Of a stretch of 64,000 nucleotides of DNA, positions 51,644 to 60,389 are shown in pieces (position 1 is the first letter of the stretch; each line of letters opens with the position of its first letter). The notes beneath the pieces were generated by a model. That model made no database searches, was not told where the DNA came from, and was given only the letters and a program-made list of their open reading frames with translations. Made by a program: the position numbers and the translations under genes. The stretch is taken from the NCBI RefSeq assembly GCF_000633415.1, contig NZ_AYMV01000032.1, positions 21,802 through 85,801 of the forward strand, written 5' to 3'. This DNA is from Leucobacter sp. PH1c. Its GTDB lineage: Bacteria > Actinomycetota > Actinomycetes > Actinomycetales > Microbacteriaceae.

Positions 51644-53658
51644 AGTTCCTGCCCGTGTGTGCGCTCGCCCGAGGCGCTTGGGGAAGGGGTGTCCGCAGCC
51701 GGTTCACGTGCGGAGTCTTCAGGCCGCACCGGGAAGGGGTCTTTGCTGGTCCTGGCAGCGACTTGCGCCGAGTACCAGACAGTACTCATGCTTTTCAGCG
51801 CCGGCGCCCACTCTGGGCGAATCCTCGCCCAGGAGTTCAGTCGGGTGCGAACTGTTGCCGCTGCGGGGACCATGCCTGGCTCAACGGCAGTGAACGCCTC
51901 GACGTCGGAGCTTTCCGCTGTTGACGGTGCGGTCCCGAGAACGAGATGCCATTGCACGAACCCGGTGACAGCGAGAACGGAGTACGGGCGTGTCTGCTGC
52001 TGTCGGAAGAACTCGGCGCAGAGCTTCGTATTGAATGGCTTCGTCAGCGACTCGACGAGCCAGGCAAGTTCTCCGTCTGGAGCAGGGTACGCGGGCATCG
52101 CCCGGTTCACGAGCTGCTGCAGCTCGGCAACATCGACGAAAGGCGCGTTACCGGCTTCTTCCTGCAGAGAAATCCACGCGTCCTGATACGTCTGCGCGGT
52201 CCCCATCTCGTCTCGCGAGCTGCCGTTCGAGGGCTGGTACCTCACGAGTTGCAGGTAGAACGCCGCGAGGAGGTAGGTGCGGGGAAGTACGCGGAGGAGG
52301 GCCTGGCGGCTTTCCTCCGGGATCGGCCGGGCATTCGCGAGCCCCCGGAAGGCTGCCTGCTCTGCAGCATGCTGCACCGGCGAGACGGCATCCGGGTCAC
52401 AGGGCTCCGCAGCGACGAGGTCCGCCAAGGTGTCTGGCGGGAGAGGTTCCCCGGGGTGAGGAAACAGGACTGTTTTCCGTACGACCGCGAAACAGAGCAC
52501 CCGCAACGCGTCATCTCTCGCGGATGACTGGCTGAGCATCTTCGCACTGTCGAGTACCTCTCCGAGTTCCTCGAATGATGTCCGAGAGGCGTGCCTGTCA
52601 CCCGGCTGCAGGAGTGAAGCCACCAGGTGTCGGTAGGTGAGGTACGGGCGTCGGGGAACCCACAGCGAGGGTTCGAGAGCCGATGCGCCGGGATGGCGTT
52701 CGGACGGATCCTGCCTGTGGGGACGCATGTACAGCTCATTCGCCGCGATCTGCACGAATTCACTCATCGGCGTACTCTCGAGAGACGGGGACGGCGCAAA
52801 TCTTGCGCATTCTCTGTCCGCATCGCGGGCGTCCCGAAGCACGGTCTGCACGATCAGCAGCTGCAGCACATTGGTCATCGGGGTCACCTGGCGTAGCCCG
52901 GACAGGAGCGCTACTTCACGAGCGTCTCGGAACTTGTTCAGATCATGAAGCAGTCTGGAGGCTTGGCGAGTTCGACGCCGGTACCTGAGTGTTCTGAAAG
53001 CCCGACGGAACTGCCACCATCCCGTTGGAGGGTGCGGCCGGGGCGGAGCGGCAAGATGCCCGAAACGCGTCAGGTGGCTACTCCGGAGGCGGTCGTATTC
53101 GTACGGAGCGAGCATCAATCGAAAGTAGGTGTGCTGTTCCTGCACGGGGAACTCTGCTGCGGTCCGCAAACGATCCTGGAACCAAGATTCCGGCTCCTCT
53201 CTCCGGTTCGAGCCCCGGATACCGAGTGCGGCAATGAGGAACGCATGAGTCCGGTTGCTGAGATCGTCCTCGATGAGCGAATGCACGCGTTCCGGGGTGA
53301 GCGCACGGTCGGAGAAGTACCGGATCGCCGCGATCGTGTTCATCAACAAGACCGCGGCAACAAGCCCGAAGGTCGCGCACCAGAGCGCCGCGCAAAGCAC
53401 CCCGGGAGTGAGATGCACAGCAGGCCTGCCGAGGACTGGGGGAAGCGCCCACGGGTCGCGCAGCAAGGGCTGGAGGAGAGGGCCGATGAATAGCCACAAC
53501 ACCATGACGTGGAACAGCGGGAGGTTGATCACCCTGGTACCGGAACGTTGCAGGGCGCGATGCCGGTTAATGTTCTGCCCGAGATACTTACGACCCGTCT
53601 CGGCTGCTTCGGCAAGCGCTTTCGCATGGTTCGCCGCAAACAGCAACAGGTGCTCCAT
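51640..53658 (-). CDS. Large membrane-anchored protein of the helicase cassette
   Basis: This 672-residue protein has two membrane helices near the start (about residues 44-66 and 88-112) and a long cytoplasmic part of over 500 residues. The latter is rich in Arg, Leu and Pro, with blocks such as ASRLLHDLNKFRDAREVALL and YLTYRHLVASLLQPGDRHA. No catalytic motif or known domain is visible. It is the first gene of the cassette. An in-frame TGA directly precedes the ATG at 53658 and no good ribosome site is seen. This start lies at the junction with a truncated transposase-like gene, so the original 5' region may have been replaced. Confidence 0.75.
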   Translation of the reverse strand: MEHLLLFAANHAKALAEAAETGRKYLGQNINRHRALQRSGTRVINLPLFHVMVLWLFIGPLLQPLLRDPWALPPVLGRPAVHLTPGVLCAALWCATFGLVAAVLLMNTIAAIRYFSDRALTPERVHSLIEDDLSNRTHAFLIAALGIRGSNRREEPESWFQDRLRTAAEFPVQEQHTYFRLMLAPYEYDRLRSSHLTRFGHLAAPPRPHPPTGWWQFRRAFRTLRYRRRTRQASRLLHDLNKFRDAREVALLSGLRQVTPMTNVLQLLIVQTVLRDARDADRECARFAPSPSLESTPMSEFVQIAANELYMRPHRQDPSERHPGASALEPSLWVPRRPYLTYRHLVASLLQPGDRHASRTSFEELGEVLDSAKMLSQSSARDDALRVLCFAVVRKTVLFPHPGEPLPPDTLADLVAAEPCDPDAVSPVQHAAEQAAFRGLANARPIPEESRQALLRVLPRTYLLAAFYLQLVRYQPSNGSSRDEMGTAQTYQDAWISLQEEAGNAPFVDVAELQQLVNRAMPAYPAPDGELAWLVESLTKPFNTKLCAEFFRQQQTRPYSVLAVTGFVQWHLVLGTAPSTAESSDVEAFTAVEPGMVPAAATVRTRLNSWARIRPEWAPALKSMSTVWYSAQVAARTSKDPFPVRPEDSAREPAADTPSPSASGERTHGQEL

Positions 53659-54245
53659 TCACGGAAGAGACCGCACGGAAGCTCCTCGACGCACGCGAAC
53701 CGTATCGGCTGAAGCCCATGGGTCGCCCCGACAAAGAGGGGTACCAGCGGTTCCAGTACCCGGACCCGCGCGGCTACGTCGCAGTCGATCCCGCAACTGG
53801 TCGGCCAATGAACCCCCGCGACACGGAGCACCTGACGGGGAAGATCACCGTGCCGCCGAGTGAGCACATCACCCGCTCCATCCAGAAATACCCCTGGCAG
53901 TCCGAAGACTGGCATCGCGCCTACGGGCAACGCAACCAGGTCGAGAACAGCAACAAGACCCTGAAAGACGTCGGCAGCGGCGACATCGAGAACAAGAAGC
54001 GCCGCACCGGCCGCGGAATCGCGTTCCACGACCTCACCGCGGGATTCGCGATCGCGGCCGGGAACATCCGCCGCATCATCACCGGCATCATCAAAGCCGC
54101 CCGCGGCAAAGCCCCGAAGACGACGCGCGGACGGAAGCGGTACGACGTCCGCGGCAACAGGCTCGCCCCGCACACGCGTCCCACTCGCCACTCCGCGGAC
54201 GCCTTCCCAGTGAAGAGCAGTGGAGAGCCACCCGCTCGCCAGTAG
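53655..54245 (+). pseudogene. 5'-truncated transposase-like gene
   Basis: The open frame begins without a start codon near 53655 and includes ARKLLDAREPYRLKPMG before the first ATG at 53718. The remaining part has QRNQVENSNKTLKDVG, where Glu may be the last acidic residue of a DDE-type transposase, and a basic C-terminus. The region upstream is occupied by the oppositely oriented membrane-protein gene, so the N-terminal and first catalytic parts are lost. It marks the right boundary of the cassette. Assignment to an IS family is not possible from what I see. Confidence 0.55.
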
Positions 54246-54269
54246 GTGGCACAGCCCTCTGAACTGAAC

Positions 54270-54315
54270 ATCGAGTACGACCAGTAGTCCGAAAGGGTTA
54301 CTGGTCGTACTCGAT
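54270..54315. repeat. Perfect 17-bp inverted repeat near the island edge
   Basis: ATCGAGTACGACCAGTA (54270-54286) is repeated inverted at 54299-54315 with a 12-nt loop. It lies 25 bp after the transposase remnant. It could be a terminator, a mobile-element end or a recombination site. Confidence 0.7.
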
Positions 54316-54372
54316 TCCCCTCCGGCAACGCCCAGCTGACCGTTCGAGTTGTGTCAGACGTCTCCAGACAAG

Positions 54373-54413
54373 GCAGAAGGCCCCGGATCTGAACCAGATC
54401 CGGGGCCTTCTGC
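54373..54413. terminator. Strong terminator beside tRNA-Leu
   Basis: An 18-bp perfect stem (54373-54390 with 54396-54413) and 5-nt loop, followed on the plus strand by TATTTC, lies 43 nt beyond the tRNA 3' end. It can terminate the tRNA transcript on the minus strand and anything from the left. Confidence 0.85.
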
Positions 54414-54456
54414 TATTTCATGAGCTCCAGGAACCTAAATCCCGAAGCAACCCTCG

Positions 54457-54540
54457 TGCGCGAGGGGGGACTTGAACCCCCACGCCCTTGCGGGCACTGG
54501 CACCTGAAGCCAGCGCGTCTGCCAATTCCGCCACTCGCGC
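54457..54540 (-). tRNA. tRNA-Leu(CAG)
   Basis: On the minus strand an 84-nt cloverleaf is visible: acceptor stem GCGCGAG/CTCGCGC, D-arm, anticodon arm CTGGC-TTCAGGT-GCCAG with anticodon CAG, a long variable arm GTGCCCGCAAGGGCGT typical of class II tRNA-Leu, and T-arm GGGGG-TTCAAGT-CCCCC. CCA is not encoded. Its 3' end faces the accessory island, the usual side for integration into tRNA genes. Confidence 0.95.
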
Positions 54541-54679
54541 GAGTCTGCTGCACTGATCGTTTCCGTTCAGGCAACTCCCCTACCTTAGCAGGCCAAGCCC
54601 CTTCACACCAAAGCGGGCTAAACTGACAGGAACCGACACCGTCGACCGGCGGTGCCAACTGAAAGGGCGACACCAAGAC

Positions 54680-55627
54680 GTGGGCATTCTCGACAGCGTA
54701 GAGCGCGGGCTCGAACGCGCCGTCAACGGCGCTTTCGCCCGCACCTTCCGCTCAGGTGTGCAGCCGGTGGAGATCGCTTCGGCGCTCAAGCGGGAGCTGG
54801 ATATCGGGGCCGTGATCGTGGATCGCGATCGCATCCTGGCACCCAACCGCTTCGTGGTGCGCCTCGCCCCGAAGGACGCCGACCGCCTGCGCGGCATGGG
54901 CGCCGCCCTCGAACAGGAGCTCGTCGGCGTGGTGCTGAAGCACGCGCGCCGCCAGAACTACCAGCTGCTCGGCGAGCCCGATGTCGAGCTGCAGGCCGAC
55001 GAGTCGCTCACGACCGGTGTGCTGGAGATCTCGGCGACCCAGGTCGAGGGCGCTGTCGACTGGACCGCGGCGATCGATGTGGACGGCACCCGTCACGAGC
55101 TGCCGCGCGGCACCACCACGGTGGGCCGGGGCTCCGACTGCGGGATCCGCATCACCGACACGGCCGCGTCCCGGAAACACCTCGAGATCATCTGGGACGG
55201 CGCCGCGGGGATCGCGCGCGATCTCGGTTCGACGAACGGCTCGAAGATCAACGGCCAGCGCTTCCGCGAGGCGGCACTGCAGCCGGGCATCACGATCACG
55301 ATCGGGCAGACGTCCCTCACCTTCCAGCTCGTGCCGGCGCGCACCCGTGCGGCCGCACGGCCCGCGGCGCCTGCCGCGCAGCCGACCGTGCCGTTCTCCG
55401 CGCCGGAGCCGGCCGGGCGTGCCTCGAGCGCCACCGCGGCACCGAGCGCACCCCCGTCACCGAGCGCACCCGCCGCGCCGCGCGCGGCGCAGGTACCGTC
55501 GGCTGCGGATCCCGGGAATTTCCCGCCGCGCACCCGCCAGGGCACCCCGCCCCAGGCCCCGCGTGTCGAGCGGGCGGTGGGCGGAGAGACGCCCGATGTC
55601 GATGAGGACTTCTGGAGAGGCCTATGA
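54680..55627 (+). CDS. fhaA: FhaA: DUF3662 and FHA domain protein
   Basis: This 315-residue protein has an N-terminal DUF3662 domain (about residues 1-120; MGILDSVERGLERAVNGAF), an FHA phosphothreonine-binding domain (about 140-210; TVGRGSDCGIRI, SRKHLEI, GSTNGSKING), and a Pro/Ala-rich linker to a short acidic end. In mycobacteria FhaA binds phosphorylated MviN to control peptidoglycan synthesis. It is the first gene of the kinase operon. The start is GTG; its ribosome site is weak (AAAGGG about 12 nt upstream). A TAAACT hexamer at 54619-54624 may be its -10. Confidence 0.93.
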   Translation: MGILDSVERGLERAVNGAFARTFRSGVQPVEIASALKRELDIGAVIVDRDRILAPNRFVVRLAPKDADRLRGMGAALEQELVGVVLKHARRQNYQLLGEPDVELQADESLTTGVLEISATQVEGAVDWTAAIDVDGTRHELPRGTTTVGRGSDCGIRITDTAASRKHLEIIWDGAAGIARDLGSTNGSKINGQRFREAALQPGITITIGQTSLTFQLVPARTRAAARPAAPAAQPTVPFSAPEPAGRASSATAAPSAPPSPSAPAAPRAAQVPSAADPGNFPPRTRQGTPPQAPRVERAVGGETPDVDEDFWRGL

Positions 55628-56235
55628 GTGAGCTCACGCTCCTGATCCTGCGGATCGGTTTCCTGCTGCTGTTGTGGCTGTTCATCTTCGCGATCGTCTA
55701 CGCGCTGCGCAGCGATCTCTTCGGCGCCCCCGTGCGCCGCATGCGCGGTGACGCGGCCGGAGGCCAGTCGGGCTCGCCCGTGACTCCCGCCCCCGTTGCG
55801 GCGGCCGCGGCCCCCGTCGCCGCCCCGAGCGCCCCCGCGGCGCCCGCCCCGGCGCCGCACTCCGGCCCGGCGATCACGCCCTCGGGCGGTGCGCTCCCCA
55901 CCGCGGGCGGCGCGGCTCCGGCGCAGGGCGGCGGCTTCGCCGACGCGCCCGGCACGCTCGCGATCACCTCCGGCGTCGCCGCGGGCACCACGATCACGCT
56001 CGATGAGGACACCGTCACGATCGGCCGCAGCGGCGACTCGACGCTCGTCATCGTCGACGAGTACACCTCGACCTACCACGCGCGCCTCGTCCGCTCCGGC
56101 GGCCAGTGGGTGCTCACCGACCTCGACTCCACGAACGGCACGAAGCTCGCGGGCGTCCGCGTCACGAAGCCCGTGCCGGTGCCCCCGTACACACCCGTGA
56201 CCATCGGCACGACCACGTTCGAGTTGAGGCCGTGA
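55624..56235 (+). CDS. fhaB: FhaB/FipA: membrane-anchored FHA protein
   Basis: This 203-residue protein has one N-terminal membrane helix (LLILRIGFLLLLWLFIFAIV), a long Ala/Pro linker and a C-terminal FHA domain (TIGRSGDSTLVIV, STYHARLVR, DSTNGTKLAG). It recognises phosphothreonine on division proteins and links kinase signalling to growth. Starts and stops overlap on both sides (ATGA with fhaA, GTGA with pstP). Confidence 0.93.
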   Translation: MSELTLLILRIGFLLLLWLFIFAIVYALRSDLFGAPVRRMRGDAAGGQSGSPVTPAPVAAAAAPVAAPSAPAAPAPAPHSGPAITPSGGALPTAGGAAPAQGGGFADAPGTLAITSGVAAGTTITLDEDTVTIGRSGDSTLVIVDEYTSTYHARLVRSGGQWVLTDLDSTNGTKLAGVRVTKPVPVPPYTPVTIGTTTFELRP

Positions 56236-57506
56236 GCGTGACCCTCGCTTATGAGAGCGCCATCGGCTCCCACGTCGGGATGGTGCGATCCAACAACCAG
56301 GACTCCGGCTTCGCCGGCGATCACCTGTTCCTCGTCGCCGACGGCATGGGCGGGCACGCGGGCGGCGACGTCGCCTCCGCGATCGCGGCCAAGGAAATGG
56401 CCGAGTTCGATCAGCCGCCGCTCGGCAGCCCCGAAGCGGCGACGAACACGCTGCGCACGGCCGTGCTCGAGACGAACGCGAAGCTCCGCAGCACCGTGCA
56501 GGAGCGCCCGGAGCTCGCGGGCATGGGCACGACCTTCACGGGCTTCCTCACCGTGGGCGACCAGCTCGCGCTCGCCCACATCGGCGACTCCCGCCTGTAC
56601 CTCCTGCGCGACAACGAGCTGCGTCAGATCACGAAGGATCACACCTTCGTGCAGCGCCTCGTCGACAGCGGCAAGATCACCGAGGAGGAGGCGAAGACCC
56701 ACCCCCGGCGCTCGGTGCTGATGCGCGTGCTCGGCGACGTCGACTCCTCCCCGCAGGTGGACACCCAGGTGCTCGACACGCGCGAGGGCGACGTCTGGCT
56801 GCTCTGCTCCGACGGCCTGTGCGGCTACGTCGAGGACTCCGACATCGAGAAGATCCTCCGCCGGCGCTCCTCGCTCCAGGGCGCGATCGACGCGCTCATC
56901 GACAAGAGCCTCTCGCACGGCGCTCCCGACAACGTCACGGCCGTGCTGGTCGAGGCCGTCGAGGCGCCCGAGCGCAACCCTGCGGACACGCTCGAGTTCC
57001 CGCGCGCGAACCGCCGCTTCGCCGGCTCCGCCGCGACCGCGCCCGCGCCGCGCGACGGCACCGTGTCGACCGCGCGCACGCGGATCCTCAGCCGGCGCCC
57101 CGTGCGCCGCCCGCCCGTCGTCGCGGAGAGCCACTTCGAGCCCCGCGTCGACGAGTACCTCGCCGAGCTCATCGCCGAGACGCGCCGCCGCAACCGCCGC
57201 CGCCGTCTCCTCTGGGCGCTCGGGGGGCTCTGCATCCTGCTCGGGATCGCGGGCGTCCTCACGGTCGGCTACCAGTGGACCCAGTCGCGCTACTTCGTCG
57301 GCACGAACGGCGACACCGTCATCATCTACCGCGGCGTGCAGCAGAACATCGGGTCGCTCTCGCTCCACTCCGTCGCGGAGGACACCGAGATCCCGATGTC
57401 GAAGCTCGACGGCCTCGAGCAGCGCCAGGTGGAGCGCACGCTTCCCGCCGGCTCGATCGAGGAGGCGCGGGAGATCGTCTTGCGACTGGGGGTGCACGAT
57501 GAGTAA
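56232..57506 (+). CDS. pstP: PP2C-family Ser/Thr phosphatase PstP
   Basis: This 424-residue phosphatase has the PP2C domain (about residues 1-235): MVRSNNQD, FLVADGMGGHAGGD, LAHIGDSRLYL, LCSDGLCGYV and PDNVTAVL, with Asp residues for the metal centre. A basic linker, one membrane helix (about 320-345) and an extracellular part follow. It dephosphorylates PknA/PknB and their targets. I chose the GTG that overlaps the fhaB stop (GTGA); a second GTG lies two codons downstream. It overlaps rodA by 8 nt. Confidence 0.93.
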   Translation: MSVTLAYESAIGSHVGMVRSNNQDSGFAGDHLFLVADGMGGHAGGDVASAIAAKEMAEFDQPPLGSPEAATNTLRTAVLETNAKLRSTVQERPELAGMGTTFTGFLTVGDQLALAHIGDSRLYLLRDNELRQITKDHTFVQRLVDSGKITEEEAKTHPRRSVLMRVLGDVDSSPQVDTQVLDTREGDVWLLCSDGLCGYVEDSDIEKILRRRSSLQGAIDALIDKSLSHGAPDNVTAVLVEAVEAPERNPADTLEFPRANRRFAGSAATAPAPRDGTVSTARTRILSRRPVRRPPVVAESHFEPRVDEYLAELIAETRRRNRRRRLLWALGGLCILLGIAGVLTVGYQWTQSRYFVGTNGDTVIIYRGVQQNIGSLSLHSVAEDTEIPMSKLDGLEQRQVERTLPAGSIEEAREIVLRLGVHDE

Positions 57507-58905
57507 GCCGGCCGCTGCGGGCGAACCCCGCACCTTCGAGAAGACGCGCACGAGCGAGACCGTGCTGCAGCGCATCACGGCGCTCCGCGCACCGCGCCTG
57601 CTGCTCGGCCTCGAACTGTCGCTTCTCCTGTTCGCGATCGCGATCGGGATCGCCGCCGTGATCATCATCGACCTCACGGTGCAGGGCGAGGTCACCACGA
57701 CGCTGCTCCCCGCCGGGGCGCTCTTCATCGCGTCGCTGTTCGCGCTGCACTTCACGATCCGGCGCATCGCGCCCGATGCCGACCCGCTCATCATGCCGAT
57801 CGCGGCGATGCTGAACGTGGTGGGCGTCGCCATGATCTACCGGCTCGATCTCGCGAAGGGGCTCACCGGGTGGAGCTCCGACTCCATGCGCCAGCTCATT
57901 TGGTCGACCGTTGCCGTCGTGGCCGCGATCGTGGTGCTCGCTGTCGTGCGCAACCACATGGTGCTGTTCCGCTACACCTACCTCATGGGCCTCGGCGCGG
58001 TGATCCTGCTCCTTCTGCCCATGCTGCCGGGCATCGGCAAGACGATCAACGGCGCGCGGGTCTGGATCCACATCGGCTCGTTCTCCTTCCAGCCGGGTGA
58101 GATCGCGAAGATCTTGCTCGCCATATTCTTCGCCGGGTATCTGGTGCGCAACCGGGACTCGCTCGCGATGGTGGGCAAGAAGGTGCTCGGCATCCGCTTC
58201 CCGCGCGGCCGCGACCTCGGCCCGCTGCTCGTGTTCTGGCTCGCCGCGATGAGCGTGCTCGTGTTCCAGCGCGACCTCGGCACCTCGCTCCTCTACTTCG
58301 GCCTCTTCCTCTCGATGCTGTATCTCGCGACGGGGCGGATCGGGTGGATCATCCTCGGCGTCGGGCTCTTCCTCGTGGGCGGGCTCGTCGCGAGCCAGAC
58401 CCTGGAGTACGTCAACCGCCGCTTCGCGAACTGGCTCGACCCCTTCGCCGACCCGTTCAACGCCAGCCATCAGATGGTGCAGGGCCTCTTCGGGATGGCC
58501 AACGGCGGAATGACCGGAACGGGGCTCGGCCAGGGCTACCCCACCGACACGCCACTCGCGCAGAGCGACTACATCATCCCCAGCCTCGGCGAGGAGCTCG
58601 GCCTGATCGGCCTCTTCGTGATCCTCGCCGCCTACCTGCTGCTCGTCGGCCGCGGCCTGCGCATCGGCTTCGCGGGCCAGGACGACTTCGGCAAGCTCCT
58701 CGCGTCCGGCCTCGCCTTCACGATCGCGCTGCAGGTGTTCATCGTGGTCGGCGGCGTGACCCGCCTCATCCCGCTCACGGGCCTCACGGCGCCGTTCCTC
58801 GCGGCGGGCGGCTCATCGCTCGTCTCGAACTGGATCATCATCGCCCTGCTGATCCTGCTCTCGGGATCCGTCCGCAACCGCCCGAAGTTGGTGATCCGCG
58901 CATGA
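57499..58905 (+). CDS. rodA: RodA/FtsW-type peptidoglycan polymerase
   Basis: This 468-residue SEDS protein has about eleven membrane helices. The signature NGARVWIHIGSFSFQPGEIAK includes the conserved region near the catalytic Asp; GQGYPTDTPLAQSDYIIPSLGE, with LGEELG, is the second conserved block. SEDS proteins polymerise lipid II glycan strands together with a class B PBP, here the next gene, whose start overlaps its stop (ATGA). The operon links it to cell elongation. Confidence 0.93.
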   Translation: MSKPAAAGEPRTFEKTRTSETVLQRITALRAPRLLLGLELSLLLFAIAIGIAAVIIIDLTVQGEVTTTLLPAGALFIASLFALHFTIRRIAPDADPLIMPIAAMLNVVGVAMIYRLDLAKGLTGWSSDSMRQLIWSTVAVVAAIVVLAVVRNHMVLFRYTYLMGLGAVILLLLPMLPGIGKTINGARVWIHIGSFSFQPGEIAKILLAIFFAGYLVRNRDSLAMVGKKVLGIRFPRGRDLGPLLVFWLAAMSVLVFQRDLGTSLLYFGLFLSMLYLATGRIGWIILGVGLFLVGGLVASQTLEYVNRRFANWLDPFADPFNASHQMVQGLFGMANGGMTGTGLGQGYPTDTPLAQSDYIIPSLGEELGLIGLFVILAAYLLLVGRGLRIGFAGQDDFGKLLASGLAFTIALQVFIVVGGVTRLIPLTGLTAPFLAAGGSSLVSNWIIIALLILLSGSVRNRPKLVIRA

Positions 58906-60389
58906 ACAAGCAGCTGAAATTCCTCACGCGCACCGTGTTCGTCATGTTCCTCGCGCTCTTCTTCTCGGTCACGATGATTCAGTTCGTGAGCGCCGATGAG
59001 CTGCGCGCCAACGAGCTGAACATGCGCACGGTGAAGAACGGGTACAAGGTCGAGCGCGGCTCGATCCTCGTCGACGGCGAGCCCGTCGCGTACTCCACGC
59101 CGACGAGCGACACGTACCGCTTCGTGCGGCAGTACTCGAACGGCTCCCTGTACTCGCCGATCACGGGCTACTTCTCGCACTCGCAGGGCATCACGGGCCT
59201 CGAGCTGGCGATGAACCAGGAGCTCTCGGGCAGCGGCAACGCGCAGTTCTTCACGCGGATCATGAACACGATCAACGGCGTCGCCCCGCAGGGCAGCTCG
59301 GTGCAGACCACGATCGACCCGAAGGTGCAGGAGGCGGCGGCCGCGGCGATGGCCGAGCAGGGCTTCGAGGGCGCGGTCGTCGCGATCGAGCCGAAGACGG
59401 GCCGGATCCTGGCGCTCGTGTCGACGCCGAGCTTCGATCCGAATCTGCTGTCCTCGAACAGCGACGCCGAGATCATCGCGAACTACTCGCAGCTCGACAA
59501 GGACCCGTCGCAGCCGCTCCAGAACCGCGCGATCGCCGGCGACCTCTACCACCCGGGATCGGTCTACAAGCTCCTCGTCGCGGCTGCCGCGATCGAGGCG
59601 GGCGAGGCCACCCCGAGCACCGAGTTCGCGAACCCCGCCGAACTCGCCCTGCCGCAGACGAGCCGCGTGATGCAGAACGCGTCACGCACTACCTGCGGCA
59701 CGGACAGCACCGCGACGCTCGAGCAGGCCATCGTGATGTCCTGCAACATCCCCATCGCGGAGCTCGCGATGGGGATGGACCCGGACGTCGTGCCCGAGAT
59801 GGCCCGCGCCTTCGGCTTCGAGCAGGAGCTCTCGGTGCCGCTCGCGGTGACCCCGAGCGTCTCGCCGACGCCCGAGGACAAGGCGCAGACGGCGCTGTCG
59901 TCGATCGGGCAGCTCGACGTGCGCGCCACGCCGCTGCAGATCGCCATGGTCTCCGCGGGCATCGCGAACGGCGGGACGGTCATGAAGCCGACCCTCGTCG
60001 ATCAGGTCATCACGCCGGATCTGCGCGTCGAAACGCAGGTCACGCCCGAGGAGCTCGCCAAGCCGATCTCCGCGAAGACGGCGAGCGCGGTTGCTGGGAT
60101 GATGGAGAAGGGCGTTTCCTCTTCGGAGGGGCTCGCGCGGCAGTCCGGGATCCCCGGGGTGCGCGTGGCCGGGAAGACGGGCACCGCGGAGAACGGCACT
60201 ACAGCCGAGGGGAATGCGCTTCCCTTTACGCTGTGGTACACGGGCTTCGCGCCGGTCGACGACCCGCAGGTGGCAGTCGCCGTCGTGATCGAGGACGGCG
60301 GCGGAGAAGCATACGGCTACGACGGGGGCTCGTTCGACCTCCCGACGGCCGTCGGAAAACGAGTAATGGAAGCGGTGTTGAGCGAATGA
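58902..60389 (+). CDS. pbpA: Penicillin-binding protein PbpA (class B transpeptidase)
   Basis: This 495-residue class B PBP has an N-terminal membrane helix, a dimerisation-like region and a transpeptidase domain with the active-site Ser220 in HPGSVYKLL (SxxK), SCN in VMSCNIPIAE and KTGTAE near residue 423. It cross-links peptidoglycan made by RodA. It overlaps rodA (ATGA) and pknA (ATGA). Confidence 0.93.
   Translation: MNKQLKFLTRTVFVMFLALFFSVTMIQFVSADELRANELNMRTVKNGYKVERGSILVDGEPVAYSTPTSDTYRFVRQYSNGSLYSPITGYFSHSQGITGLELAMNQELSGSGNAQFFTRIMNTINGVAPQGSSVQTTIDPKVQEAAAAAMAEQGFEGAVVAIEPKTGRILALVSTPSFDPNLLSSNSDAEIIANYSQLDKDPSQPLQNRAIAGDLYHPGSVYKLLVAAAAIEAGEATPSTEFANPAELALPQTSRVMQNASRTTCGTDSTATLEQAIVMSCNIPIAELAMGMDPDVVPEMARAFGFEQELSVPLAVTPSVSPTPEDKAQTALSSIGQLDVRATPLQIAMVSAGIANGGTVMKPTLVDQVITPDLRVETQVTPEELAKPISAKTASAVAGMMEKGVSSSEGLARQSGIPGVRVAGKTGTAENGTTAEGNALPFTLWYTGFAPVDDPQVAVAVVIEDGGGEAYGYDGGSFDLPTAVGKRVMEAVLSE

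Noticed and set aside
53509..53863. Overlapping plus-strand frames at the island junction as the N-terminal part of the transposase
   Set aside because: They are in different frames from the transposase-like remnant and are antisense to the membrane-protein gene; no transposase-like residues appear in them.
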